Made by a program: the position numbers and the translations under genes. The notes under the pieces were generated by a model. It saw only the letters and a list, made by a program, of their open reading frames with translations. It ran no database searches and was not told the DNA's origin. A DNA stretch of 64,000 bases from Flavobacterium hankyongi (GTDB taxonomy: Bacteria; Bacteroidota; Bacteroidia; Flavobacteriales; Flavobacteriaceae). Of this stretch, positions 1 through 7,950 are shown in pieces. Location of the stretch: contig NZ_CP085725.1 in NCBI RefSeq assembly GCF_036840915.1, forward strand, positions 1,550,001 through 1,614,000, in the 5' to 3' direction. Positions within the stretch are counted from its first letter, which is position 1; every line of letters starts with the position of its first letter.

Positions 1-1
1 G

Positions 2-763
2 ATTCGGATAGTAATTATTGGTTCAGGAAATGTCGCGCAACACTTGATTTCAGCTTTTAAAAAAAGTACAGATATTGAAGTGATTCAAGTTTATTCAAGA
101 AGTAACAATTTAGATAATTCAATTATTTCTTCAGAAAAAGTAACTAATGATATAACTGCAATTAAAGAGGCTGATTTATACATTATATCTGTTACAGATA
201 ATTCGATTGCAGAAGTTTCAGGAAATTTACCTTTTAACAATAAACTAGTTGTACATACTTCGGGGACAACTTCAATGGACATCTTAAATAATAAAAACAG
301 AAAAGGTGTTTTTTATCCTTTGCAAACTTTTACAAAAGGTAAAGAAGTCGATTTTAAAGAAATCCCTATTTGTTTAGAAGCTCAAAATGAAGAAGATTAT
401 ACTTTTTTACAGAAAGTAGCGCAAACTATATCTGAAAAAGCAATAAAAATAACGTCAGAACAGCGAAAAGCCATTCATGTTTCGGCAGTATTTGTTTGTA
501 ATTTTGTAAATCATTTGTACCAAATAGGAAATGAAATTTGTATGCAAAACAATATTCCTTTTGAAATTCTTCACCCACTTATTGAAGAAACAGCAAATAA
601 AATCAAAACTCTTTCTCCAATTGAAGCACAAACAGGACCTGCTAAAAGAAATGATACCGAAACCATTAATACACACTTGAATTTTTTATCAAACGAAACC
701 AATAAAGAAATCTATAAATTACTAACAAAATCTATTATAGACACCCATGTCAAAAAGCTATAA
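2..763 (+). CDS. Rossmann-fold / DUF2520 protein, 5' end cut by window
   Basis: The reading frame is open to the window edge. The first visible codons already form a dinucleotide-binding loop (IGSGNVA), so the true start lies just upstream and the TTG at 44 is not the start. Two domains can be seen: an N-terminal Rossmann fold and, after the HTSGT segment, a helical DUF2520-type C-terminal half (FYPLQTF and a VNHLY helix). This layout resembles ketopantoate reductase-like or F420-type oxidoreductases, but the substrate is unknown. It overlaps the next gene by 17 bp, so the two are probably co-transcribed. Confidence 0.85.
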   Translation: MRIVIIGSGNVAQHLISAFKKSTDIEVIQVYSRSNNLDNSIISSEKVTNDITAIKEADLYIISVTDNSIAEVSGNLPFNNKLVVHTSGTTSMDILNNKNRKGVFYPLQTFTKGKEVDFKEIPICLEAQNEEDYTFLQKVAQTISEKAIKITSEQRKAIHVSAVFVCNFVNHLYQIGNEICMQNNIPFEILHPLIEETANKIKTLSPIEAQTGPAKRNDTETINTHLNFLSNETNKEIYKLLTKSIIDTHVKKL

Positions 764-1274
764 AGAACTTATGAACGACATCACCACATTTATTTTTGAT
801 GTCGATGGAGTATTAACTGATGGAACTGTACATGTTTCTCAAACTGGCGAAATGCTCCGCGAAATGAATATTCGTGACGGATTTGCAATGAAAGCAGCCA
901 TAGAAAGCAATTATCATATTTGCATAATTTCTGGAGGAAGCAACGAAGGCGTTCGTATTAGACTTCGTAATTTAGGAATAAAAGATATTTATTTAGGATC
1001 TCCAGATAAAGTAGAAACCTTTAAAGAATATTGTGACATTTATAACATCAAACCCGAACAAGTATTGTATATGGGTGATGATATTCCAGATTATCACGTA
1101 ATGAAATTAGTAGGATTACCAACATGCCCGCAAGACGCAAGCCCAGAGATAAAAGAAATATCTAACTACATTTCACACAAAAATGGCGGTAAAGGTGCTG
1201 TTAGGGATGTGATTGAACAAGTGATGAAAGTTCAAGATAAATGGAATACTTACTTTAACGGAAAACACGATTAA
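747..1274 (+). CDS. kdsC: KdsC-type HAD phosphatase (KDO 8-phosphate phosphatase)
   Basis: This 175-residue HAD phosphatase has the nucleophile motif FDVDGVLTDG (Asp18 and Asp20) and the acidic motif MGDDIPD near residue 110. It lacks a cap domain, as is usual for the tetrameric KdsC family. Family members dephosphorylate 3-deoxy-D-manno-octulosonate 8-phosphate in lipopolysaccharide inner-core synthesis, in the cytoplasm. The ATG lies inside the end of the preceding gene, which suggests translational coupling. HAD specificity is hard to fix by eye, so another sugar-acid phosphate remains possible. Confidence 0.85.
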   Translation: MSKSYKELMNDITTFIFDVDGVLTDGTVHVSQTGEMLREMNIRDGFAMKAAIESNYHICIISGGSNEGVRIRLRNLGIKDIYLGSPDKVETFKEYCDIYNIKPEQVLYMGDDIPDYHVMKLVGLPTCPQDASPEIKEISNYISHKNGGKGAVRDVIEQVMKVQDKWNTYFNGKHD

Positions 1275-1283
1275 TAACATAAA

Positions 1284-2207
1284 ATGAAATATCTTAAACT
1301 TATTCGATATCCAAATTTAATTCTAATTGCTTTAATGCAATTAATTGTTTTGTATGGTTTTTTAAAAGTACAGAGTATAGATTTAGCATTAAATGATTGG
1401 CAATACTTTTTACTAATACTTTCTACAATTTGTATTGCTGCTGGTGGATATATTATTAATGATATTAATGATCAAGATTCAGATAAAATAAATAATCCAA
1501 AAAGAGTAATTGTTGGCACTCAAATTACCGAATCACTAGCCTACAATTTGTATGTTGGCTTTACAATTGTTGGTGTGGGTATTGGATTTTATTTGTCAAA
1601 CTTTGTTGAAAAACCAAGTTTCGTAACGCTTTTCATTCTTTGTGCTGCATTACTTTATATATATGCAACAAACTTTAAACAAATATTATTAGTTAAAAAT
1701 CTCGTTGTCGCCTTCCTACTTGCTTTTAGCATTATAATAGTTGGATTATTAGACATTTTCCCTGTTACCCATACTGGTAACCAGCCTCAAATGAAAATGA
1801 CTTTCTCTATTCTTGTTGATTTTTCCATTATTGCATTTATTATCAACTTCATTAGAGAAATAGTCAAAGACCTTGAAGATATCAATGGTGATTATAACAA
1901 TGGTATCAAAACATTACCTATTGTTTTAGGAACTACAAGAACAGCAAAAGTTACTTTAGCTTTATCAGTTTTACCTTTTGTAGGTATTTTATACTATACT
2001 TACACCTATTTATTTCACTTGCAATATGCGACTATTTATATATTGGCTTTTTTAATTGGTCCTCTAATTTATTTTATGATTAAAGTTAGTGCAGCTAAAA
2101 CCAAAAAAGATTTTAAACATTTAAGTGATGTTTTAAAACTAATCATATTCTTCGGAATTCTTTGCATAGGAGTAATTGGATTAAACATAAAATATTATGT
2201 TGCATAA
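1284..2207 (+). CDS. UbiA-family prenyltransferase (geranylgeranylglycerol-phosphate type)
   Basis: This 307-residue integral membrane protein has about eight hydrophobic helices. It carries both aspartate motifs of UbiA prenyltransferases: NDINDQDSDKINNPKR near residues 60-75 and DLEDINGDYNNGIKT near residues 195-210. These bind Mg-prenyl diphosphate. Flavobacterial proteins of this kind are usually annotated as geranylgeranylglycerol-phosphate geranylgeranyltransferase; the acceptor cannot be read from the sequence. It starts 9 bp after kdsC and overlaps the Maf gene by 11 bp, so a four-gene operon is likely. Confidence 0.85.
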   Translation: MKYLKLIRYPNLILIALMQLIVLYGFLKVQSIDLALNDWQYFLLILSTICIAAGGYIINDINDQDSDKINNPKRVIVGTQITESLAYNLYVGFTIVGVGIGFYLSNFVEKPSFVTLFILCAALLYIYATNFKQILLVKNLVVAFLLAFSIIIVGLLDIFPVTHTGNQPQMKMTFSILVDFSIIAFIINFIREIVKDLEDINGDYNNGIKTLPIVLGTTRTAKVTLALSVLPFVGILYYTYTYLFHLQYATIYILAFLIGPLIYFMIKVSAAKTKKDFKHLSDVLKLIIFFGILCIGVIGLNIKYYVA

Positions 2208-2781
2208 TAAACTTAAAGACATCAAAATAATCTTAGCTTCTGGATCTCCACGAAGACAACAATTCTTCAAAGATTTAGATTTAGAATTCGAAATAAGAAT
2301 ACGTGAAGTTAAAGAAGTCTTCCCGCCTCACCTACAATCTTATGAAATCACAAATTATTTAGCAGAGCTTAAAGCCAATGCTTTTAATGATTTAGATTCA
2401 GACGAATTACTAATTACAAGTGACACTTTAGTCTTATTGGATGGAAAAACATTAGGAAAACCAACTTCCGAAGAAGATGCTATCAAAATGCTCCAAAATC
2501 TATCAGGAAAAACTCACGATGTTATTACATCTGTATGCTTTAAAACAAAAAACAAAACCGAAATCTTACACGATATAACAAAAGTTACTTTTGCAGAATT
2601 ATCCTTAGAAAGCATACAATATTATATTACAAAATACAAACCTCTTGACAAAGCAGGAAGCTACGGAATCCAAGACTGGATTGGCCTTATCGGGATTTCA
2701 AAAATAGAAGGATCTTATACAAATGTAGTTGGTTTACCTACCGAAAAAGTCTATCAGTATCTGTTAAAATTTCAATTTTAA
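2197..2781 (+). CDS. maf: Maf-like nucleoside triphosphate pyrophosphatase
   Basis: This 194-residue protein has the Maf signature ASGSPRRQQF near residues 15-24, a central SDTLVLLDGKTLGKP stretch with the catalytic Asp, and KAGSYGIQDW near residue 155. Maf proteins hydrolyse non-canonical nucleotides, or dTTP/UTP, to the monophosphate and are linked to house-cleaning and septum control. The length is normal. The start overlaps the end of the prenyltransferase gene by 11 bp. It is the last gene of the leftmost operon. Confidence 0.9.
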   Translation: MLHNKLKDIKIILASGSPRRQQFFKDLDLEFEIRIREVKEVFPPHLQSYEITNYLAELKANAFNDLDSDELLITSDTLVLLDGKTLGKPTSEEDAIKMLQNLSGKTHDVITSVCFKTKNKTEILHDITKVTFAELSLESIQYYITKYKPLDKAGSYGIQDWIGLIGISKIEGSYTNVVGLPTEKVYQYLLKFQF

Positions 2782-2811
2782 AACCTCTTCATAATTTTTC
2801 TGGCACAGTTG

Positions 2812-2857
2812 TTGGATAATATTACCCAAACAAGTTCGTTATAGTATTACCCATAAC
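2812..2857. promoter_or_regulatory. Near-palindrome and TATTACCCA direct repeats upstream of the 2873 gene
   Basis: TTGGATAATATTACCCAA (2812-2829) is an 18-bp palindrome with one mismatched pair. The core TATTACCCA recurs 24 bp later inside a second imperfect dyad bounded by GTTAT and ATAAC (2838-2857). The spacing is compatible with a dimeric regulator. No matching regulator is identifiable in the window. Confidence 0.35.
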
Positions 2858-2872
2858 TTAAAACCATAGATT

Positions 2873-3397
2873 ATGAAAAATATCAAATTAATTTTAGGAA
2901 CATTTATACTACTTTTTGCGTTGCAATCTAGTGCACAAGTATCAGTTAGTTTAAACATTGGAGGACCTCGTGACTGGTGCGATCATCATGACGAAAGAGT
3001 TCAATATGTTTACTTACCAGAATTAGAGTGTTATTACGATAATTATGCATCTGTGTATCTTTATATGGGACCTAATGGATGGATTCGTTCAAGATATTTA
3101 CCTGAATATTGCCATGGATATGATATAAACAGAGCTCGTTACGTAGTTATTGATTACAGAGGACATTCGCCTTGGAGATATTTTAACGATCACCGTCGTA
3201 TGTATTACAGAGATGGATACCGTAACTATCGCCAAGAATACTATGGTCCACAATACAGAAGAAGCAAACATGTAGCTGTAGTTCAACATAGAGATTACGA
3301 TAATGGTCCACGTTATTACAAAAGAGATCGCGATGATGATGACAGAGGAGGACACGGAAACGGAAGAGGACATGGTAATGGACACGGAAGACGTTAA
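2873..3397 (+). CDS. Secreted Tyr/Arg/Asp/His-rich hypothetical protein
   Basis: This 174-residue protein has a clear Sec signal peptide (about residues 1-21, cleavage after SSA). The mature part is rich in aromatic and charged residues (repeated YR, RY and DD patterns). It ends in a low-complexity Gly/His/Asn/Arg tail of GHGNG units. No catalytic motif was recognised. Such tails suggest an exported envelope protein, possibly metal- or polyanion-binding, but that is speculation. The gene stands alone, with a candidate operator upstream and a strong terminator downstream. Confidence 0.75.
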   Translation: MKNIKLILGTFILLFALQSSAQVSVSLNIGGPRDWCDHHDERVQYVYLPELECYYDNYASVYLYMGPNGWIRSRYLPEYCHGYDINRARYVVIDYRGHSPWRYFNDHRRMYYRDGYRNYRQEYYGPQYRRSKHVAVVQHRDYDNGPRYYKRDRDDDDRGGHGNGRGHGNGHGRR

Positions 3398-3420
3398 CAA
3401 TCATCTACTTACTATAAATT

Positions 3421-3450
3421 CAGAGAACTTCGGTTCTCTGTTTTTTTTTT
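3421..3450 (+). terminator. Intrinsic terminator after the 2873 gene
   Basis: A perfect CAGAGAAC / GTTCTCTG stem with a TTCG tetraloop is followed by ten T residues. Confidence 0.9.
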
Positions 3451-3484
3451 GAAGCATACACATAAGGCTTTTCAGCTATCGTAA

Positions 3485-3533
3485 TTCCCGCTGTCCGTGG
3501 TGCACGGCACCTTACTCCCATCGGACTAAAGGC
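3485..3533 (+). repeat. Intergenic repeat element, copy 1 (short hairpin core)
   Basis: TTCCCGCTGTCCG (3485-3497) is followed by a GGTGC-ACG-GCACC hairpin (3499-3511) and then an ACTCCCATCGGACTA end. The GC content is visibly higher than the flanks. The same left end, and a similar right end, recur in reverse orientation near 41.4 kb around a different hairpin. No coding sequence was seen. Confidence 0.6.
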
Positions 3534-3590
3534 CAACAAAAGGAGTACTTTAAAACATTTTATTCCTGCATCAATTACATTATCTTTGCA

Positions 3591-3598
3591 AAAAAGAT
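3591..3598 (+). promoter_or_regulatory. -7 element of the truA promoter
   Basis: TATCTTTG fits the Bacteroidota TAnnTTTG -7 consensus. It lies only 6 bases before the TTG start of truA, so the transcript would have almost no leader. No clear TTG -33 box was seen. Confidence 0.5.
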
Positions 3599-3604
3599 TT
3601 TACA

Positions 3605-4357
3605 TTGAGGTATTTTATAGAATTCGCTTACAAAGGGACTCATTATCACGGTTGGCAATACCAGCCAAGCGCCATATCAGTACAAGAAATCTTAAACAAG
3701 GTATTTTCTACCCTTTTACAAGACGAAATTGATATTGTTGGAGCTGGAAGAACCGACTCTGGTGTTCATGCTTCTCAAATGTATGGTCATTTTGATACCG
3801 AGAAACTTTTCGATTTAGACCAACTCAAATACAAGGCAAATTCATTTTTACCAAAAGACATTGCTGTCTTCAATATTATAAAAGTTCACAACGATGCTCA
3901 TGCTAGATTTGACGCTACTTCAAGAACCTATCATTACCACATTTCAACTGTAAAAGATGTTTTTAACAATGAATTAACGTGGTATTCTCAGCAAAAGTTA
4001 GATATTGAAGCTATGAATACAGCTGCGAAAAAGTTATTAGAATTTACTGATTTTCAATGCTTTTCAAAATCAAATACTGACGTTTTCACATACAACTGCG
4101 ACATAACAGAAGCATATTGGACAGTAAAAAACAATGAATTGATTTTCACAATTACTGCCGACAGGTTTCTTCGCAATATGGTTCGCGCTATTGTCGGAAC
4201 ATTAGTAAATATAGGATTGCACAAAATAACAATTGAAGATTTTATTACTATCATAGAAAGTAAAGACCGAAAAAAAGCAGGATTTTCAGTACCAGCACAA
4301 GGATTATTTCTAACACAAATAAAATATCCGTACATCAACAACGATGAAAACATTTGA
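3605..4357 (+). CDS. truA: tRNA pseudouridine synthase A
   Basis: This 250-residue protein converts uridines 38-40 of tRNA anticodon stems to pseudouridine. The N-terminus reads RYFIEFAYKGTHYHGWQ, and the catalytic Asp51 sits in GAGRTDSGVHA; RFLRNMVRAIVG is the conserved C-terminal motif. The start is a TTG, chosen because family members begin exactly at this segment and no ATG fits. A -7 promoter element ends 6 bases upstream, implying a near-leaderless mRNA. The end overlaps the ABC transporter gene by 14 bp. Confidence 0.95.
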   Translation: MRYFIEFAYKGTHYHGWQYQPSAISVQEILNKVFSTLLQDEIDIVGAGRTDSGVHASQMYGHFDTEKLFDLDQLKYKANSFLPKDIAVFNIIKVHNDAHARFDATSRTYHYHISTVKDVFNNELTWYSQQKLDIEAMNTAAKKLLEFTDFQCFSKSNTDVFTYNCDITEAYWTVKNNELIFTITADRFLRNMVRAIVGTLVNIGLHKITIEDFITIIESKDRKKAGFSVPAQGLFLTQIKYPYINNDENI

Positions 4358-6098
4358 TACACGACTTTTTAAACGTATATTAGAATACACTAAACCATAT
4401 AAATTTCGCTACAACAGTGTAATTATTTGGGCAATTTTGCTTTCTATTTTTGCTGCACTTCGCCCCTATCTTTTAAAAAATATAATTGACGATTACGTTT
4501 TCCCAAAAAACAACAACGGATTCATTTTAATGTTAACCATTATGGGAATCACACTGGTTCTTGAGGTTTTAGCACAGTTCTATTTTGTATACTGGGCAAA
4601 CTGGTTGGGTCAGGATATTATTAAAGACATTCGAATTAAACTCTTCAAGCATTTATCAAGCTTTAAAATGAGTTATTATGATCATGAACCCGTTGGAAAA
4701 TTAGTAACAAGAACTGTTTCAGATATTGAAGCAATCGCCAGAATATTTAGCCAAGGGCTATTTATGATTATAAGTGACTTAATGAAAATGTTTGCTATCT
4801 TGATTTTCATGTTTTACATGAACTGGAAGCTTACAATGATTGTTTTATTTTCGATGCCTATTTTGATCTATGCGACAAGGGTTTTTCAAATAAAAATGAA
4901 AGATGCTTTTGAAGAAGTTCGAAATCAAATATCCGAAATGAACACCTTTGTTCAAGAAAGAGTAACCGGAATGAAAATCGTTCAGCTTTTTACAAGAGAA
5001 GATATCGAATATGAAAAATTCAAAGAAATAAATCATAAGCACAGAGTAGCATGGGTGAAAAACGTTTGGTACAACTCCATATTTTTCCCAATTGCAGATA
5101 TTGTTACCTCCTTAACACTAAGCTTCATTATTTATTATGGAGCAATTTTGGTACTAAACCATGATCCTTTTACAGCTAAAGGTGATTTATTTGCTTACAC
5201 GATGTACATTTCAATATTTTTCACTCCGCTTCGTCAAATTGCTGATAAATTCAACGAAATGCAAATGGGAATGATTGCTGCAAATCGTGTATTTGAAGTT
5301 TTGGATAATAATAATCACATTGAAACTGATGGCACAAAACCAGCTCCTAATTTTGAAGGAAATATCGAATTTAAAAATGTTGTTTTTGGATACAAAAAAG
5401 ATGAAGACGTCCTAAAAAACATCAATTTACACATCAATAAAGGACAAACTGTTGCTATTGTTGGAGCTACTGGAGCAGGAAAATCGACAATCATTAATTT
5501 ACTAAACAGGTTTTACGAAATAAAATCGGGTGAAATATGCATTGACGGTCATAATATAAATGAGTACACTTTAGAGAGTCTTCGCAAACAAATTGCTATT
5601 GTACTTCAAGATGTTTTCTTATTTGCAGATACTATTCACAACAATATAACACTAAACAACCTAAACATATCGAGAGAAGAAGTTATTACTGCGGCAAAAG
5701 AAATTGGAGCGCACAACTTCATCATGAGTTTGCCTGGTAATTACGATTATGATGTAAAAGAAAGAGGAATAATGTTATCTTCTGGTCAAAGACAACTAAT
5801 CGCTTTTTTAAGAGCTTATGTTAGCAATCCGAGTATTTTAATTTTAGACGAAGCTACTTCATCAATTGATGCATATTTAGAAGAATTAATTCAAAAAGCG
5901 ACTGATACCTTAACAAAAGGCAGAACATCTATTGTTATTGCGCATCGCTTAGCTACTGTTATCAATGCAGATAAAATCGTAGTATTAGACAAAGGAATAG
6001 TTGTAGAAGAAGGAAACCATCAACAATTACTACAGAAAGATAACGGCTATTACAAAAAACTATACGAAGCACAATTTATTAACCACGAAGAAGTATAA
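4344..6098 (+). CDS. ABC exporter, fused permease and ATPase
   Basis: This 584-residue half-transporter has six N-terminal membrane helices (about residues 20-310) and a C-terminal nucleotide-binding domain. Walker A is GATGAGKST near 374, the signature is LSSGQRQ near 475, and Walker B is ILILDEATSSID near 497, with an H-loop at IAHRL. It belongs to the MsbA/MdlB-like exporter group in the inner membrane. The substrate is unknown; lipid or drug export is typical. It overlaps truA by 14 bp, so it is probably co-transcribed, and is followed 14 bp later by a thioesterase gene. Confidence 0.92.
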   Translation: MKTFDTRLFKRILEYTKPYKFRYNSVIIWAILLSIFAALRPYLLKNIIDDYVFPKNNNGFILMLTIMGITLVLEVLAQFYFVYWANWLGQDIIKDIRIKLFKHLSSFKMSYYDHEPVGKLVTRTVSDIEAIARIFSQGLFMIISDLMKMFAILIFMFYMNWKLTMIVLFSMPILIYATRVFQIKMKDAFEEVRNQISEMNTFVQERVTGMKIVQLFTREDIEYEKFKEINHKHRVAWVKNVWYNSIFFPIADIVTSLTLSFIIYYGAILVLNHDPFTAKGDLFAYTMYISIFFTPLRQIADKFNEMQMGMIAANRVFEVLDNNNHIETDGTKPAPNFEGNIEFKNVVFGYKKDEDVLKNINLHINKGQTVAIVGATGAGKSTIINLLNRFYEIKSGEICIDGHNINEYTLESLRKQIAIVLQDVFLFADTIHNNITLNNLNISREEVITAAKEIGAHNFIMSLPGNYDYDVKERGIMLSSGQRQLIAFLRAYVSNPSILILDEATSSIDAYLEELIQKATDTLTKGRTSIVIAHRLATVINADKIVVLDKGIVVEEGNHQQLLQKDNGYYKKLYEAQFINHEEV

Positions 6099-6112
6099 AT
6101 CATTATTTAAAA

Positions 6113-6511
6113 ATGCAAAAATTTTCAATTGAATTAGACGTAAGAGACTACGAATTAGATGTTCAAGGCATCGTGAATAATTCTGTTTATCAAAATTATC
6201 TAGAACATGCACGCCATGAATTTTTACATCATCATGGAATTGATTTTGTAGATTTTGCTCAAAACAATATTATGTTAGTTGTAAAAACTATCGAAATGAA
6301 TTTTAAAAATTCGTTAGTAAGTCGTGACAAATTCAAAATTGAAGTTTCTGCTGAAAAAGAAGGAAATTTAAAAGTGGTTTTCCATCAAGATATCATAAGA
6401 TTAGCTGACAACAAAGCCATTTTATCTGCTAAAGTAACTGGAGTAGCCATCAAAAACGGAAGACCCGTTGCTCCAGACACTATTCCGCAAATTGAAGGCT
6501 TTTTGAGTTAA
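6113..6511 (+). CDS. Acyl-CoA thioesterase, 4HBT hotdog family
   Basis: This 132-residue single hotdog-fold protein has the YbgC/FadM-type motif DVQGIVNNSVYQNYLEHAR at residues 17-35, with the usual catalytic Asp. It probably hydrolyses acyl-CoA thioesters in the cytoplasm. The gene follows the ABC exporter closely. Its TAA stop overlaps the stop of folP on the other strand by 4 bp, leaving no room for a terminator. Confidence 0.88.
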   Translation: MQKFSIELDVRDYELDVQGIVNNSVYQNYLEHARHEFLHHHGIDFVDFAQNNIMLVVKTIEMNFKNSLVSRDKFKIEVSAEKEGNLKVVFHQDIIRLADNKAILSAKVTGVAIKNGRPVAPDTIPQIEGFLS

Positions 6512-7329
6512 TTAAACTTATTTAAAAGCTTCACACATTCTACTGCTTCTTTTACATCATGAACTCTTAAAATGTTAGCACCTTTACTCAAGGCTAATGT
6601 ATTAAGAACTGTTGTTCCATTTAAAGCATTCTGTGGTGTTGTTTCAAGTGTTTTATAAATCATTGATTTTCTAGAAACACCAACTAAAATTGGTAATTCA
6701 AACATTTGAAATAACTCTAGTTTAGAAAACAATTCGAAATTTTGTTCAGTTGTTTTTGCAAAACCAAAGCCTGGATCAAAAATAATATCATTTATTCCTA
6801 AAGTTCTTGCAGTACTTATTTTTTCAGAAAAATAAAATAATACTTCTTTGACCAAATCATCATAAGTAGTCAATTTTTGCATGGTTTGAGGAGTTCCTCT
6901 CATATGCATCATGATGTAAGGCACTTGAAGTTTTGCAACAGTTGGCAACATCTCTGAATCTATATTCCCAGCCGAAACATCGTTAATAATTGCTGCTCCG
7001 CTTTTAATGCTTTCTTCAGCCACTTTAGCATAAAATGTATCGATAGAAAGTAAGGTTTCGGGAAAATTCTTCAAAACTGATTCTACTACTGGAATTACGC
7101 GTAGTAATTCTTCTTCAGCAGTAATCAAATCAGCTGTTGGCTTTGTGGTTTGTCCTCCAACATCAATAAAAGTAGCACCTTCTTTTAGCATTTTTTCAAC
7201 CTGATTTAAAACAATCGAATCAGAAGAAAATCTACCTCCATCATAAAAAGAATCTGGAGTAACATTTAAAATTCCCATGACTTTGGGCTTACTCAAATCA
7301 ATAAGGTTTCCTTTGCAGTTGATGGTCAT
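6508..7329 (-). CDS. folP: Dihydropteroate synthase
   Basis: This enzyme condenses dihydropterin pyrophosphate with p-aminobenzoate in folate synthesis. Motifs seen: MGILNVTPDSFYDGGRF near the N-terminus, DVGGQTTKP, INDVSA, MHMRGTPQTM, DPGFGFAKT and GVSRKSMI. The start was placed at the ATG at 7329 (273 residues). A longer frame upstream adds 46 residues with no family resemblance and would cover the promoter. A -7 element, TATATTTG on the minus strand at 7390-7397, supports this. It converges on the thioesterase gene with overlapping stop codons. Confidence 0.93.
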   Translation of the reverse strand: MTINCKGNLIDLSKPKVMGILNVTPDSFYDGGRFSSDSIVLNQVEKMLKEGATFIDVGGQTTKPTADLITAEEELLRVIPVVESVLKNFPETLLSIDTFYAKVAEESIKSGAAIINDVSAGNIDSEMLPTVAKLQVPYIMMHMRGTPQTMQKLTTYDDLVKEVLFYFSEKISTARTLGINDIIFDPGFGFAKTTEQNFELFSKLELFQMFELPILVGVSRKSMIYKTLETTPQNALNGTTVLNTLALSKGANILRVHDVKEAVECVKLLNKFN

Positions 7330-7368
7330 TTTTATATTTTTTTTAAATAAATTATAAACAAAAAAGGC

Positions 7369-7397
7369 TATTTTTGGACAAACTTGATACAAATATA
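7369..7397. promoter_or_regulatory. Face-to-face -7 elements between folP and DUF1599 gene
   Basis: TATTTTTG (7369-7376, plus strand) and TATATTTG (7390-7397, minus strand) both fit TAnnTTTG. They point towards each other, so the two transcripts would overlap at their 5' ends. A TTG for the minus promoter lies at 7421-7423. Confidence 0.45.
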
Positions 7398-7405
7398 AAT
7401 TAATA

Positions 7406-7948
7406 ATGAGTAACACCTCACAACAATACGACGCAATCATTGCAATTTGTCGTGATTTATACACCAAAAAATTACAAGATTATGGAAGTGCTTGGCGTAT
7501 TTTAAGATTGCCTTCACTTACCGATCAGATATTTATAAAAGCACAACGCATTCGTTCATTACAGGAAAATGAGGTTCGAAAAGTAGACGAAGGAGAAGCT
7601 TCTGAGTTTATCGGAATCATTAATTATTCAATCATGGCATTAATTCAACTAGAACTCGGAGTTGCTGACCAACCCGATTTAAATGTTGATGAAGCTGTAA
7701 GACTTTATGATGAAAAAATCAAATTGACAAAAGATTTAATGGAAGCCAAAAACCATGATTACGGTGAGGCTTGGCGTGATATGAGAGTTAGCTCATTAAC
7801 TGATTTAATTCTACAAAAAGTTTTAAGAGTTAAACAAATTGAAGACAATAAAGGAAAAACAATAGTATCTGAAGGTATTGATGCCAATTACCAGGACATG
7901 ATTAACTATTCGGTTTTTGCCTTAATTCATATGGATTTAAAAAAATAA
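7406..7948 (+). CDS. DUF1599 protein with two internal repeats
   Basis: This 180-residue soluble protein is built from two copies of one module. DYGSAWRILRLPSLTDQI near residues 24-41 matches DYGEAWRDMRVSSLTDLI near 118-135, and each is followed by a MINYS/IINYS-[VI]-[FM]-ALI helix. This is the DUF1599 (nucleotide-modification-associated) architecture; no activity can be assigned. It is the first gene of an operon running through tpiA, 2 bp before the next gene. Its promoter region overlaps that of folP. Confidence 0.85.
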   Translation: MSNTSQQYDAIIAICRDLYTKKLQDYGSAWRILRLPSLTDQIFIKAQRIRSLQENEVRKVDEGEASEFIGIINYSIMALIQLELGVADQPDLNVDEAVRLYDEKIKLTKDLMEAKNHDYGEAWRDMRVSSLTDLILQKVLRVKQIEDNKGKTIVSEGIDANYQDMINYSVFALIHMDLKK

Positions 7949-7950
7949 AC

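Noticed and set aside
3098..3400. Open frames on the minus strand across the 2873 gene
   Set aside because: They are antisense shadows of the low-complexity Tyr/Asp/His-rich gene, with Val/Ser-rich translations and no start signals.
7330..7467. Longer folP start adding 46 residues
   Set aside because: The extension does not resemble the family and covers both divergent promoters and the start of the next gene.
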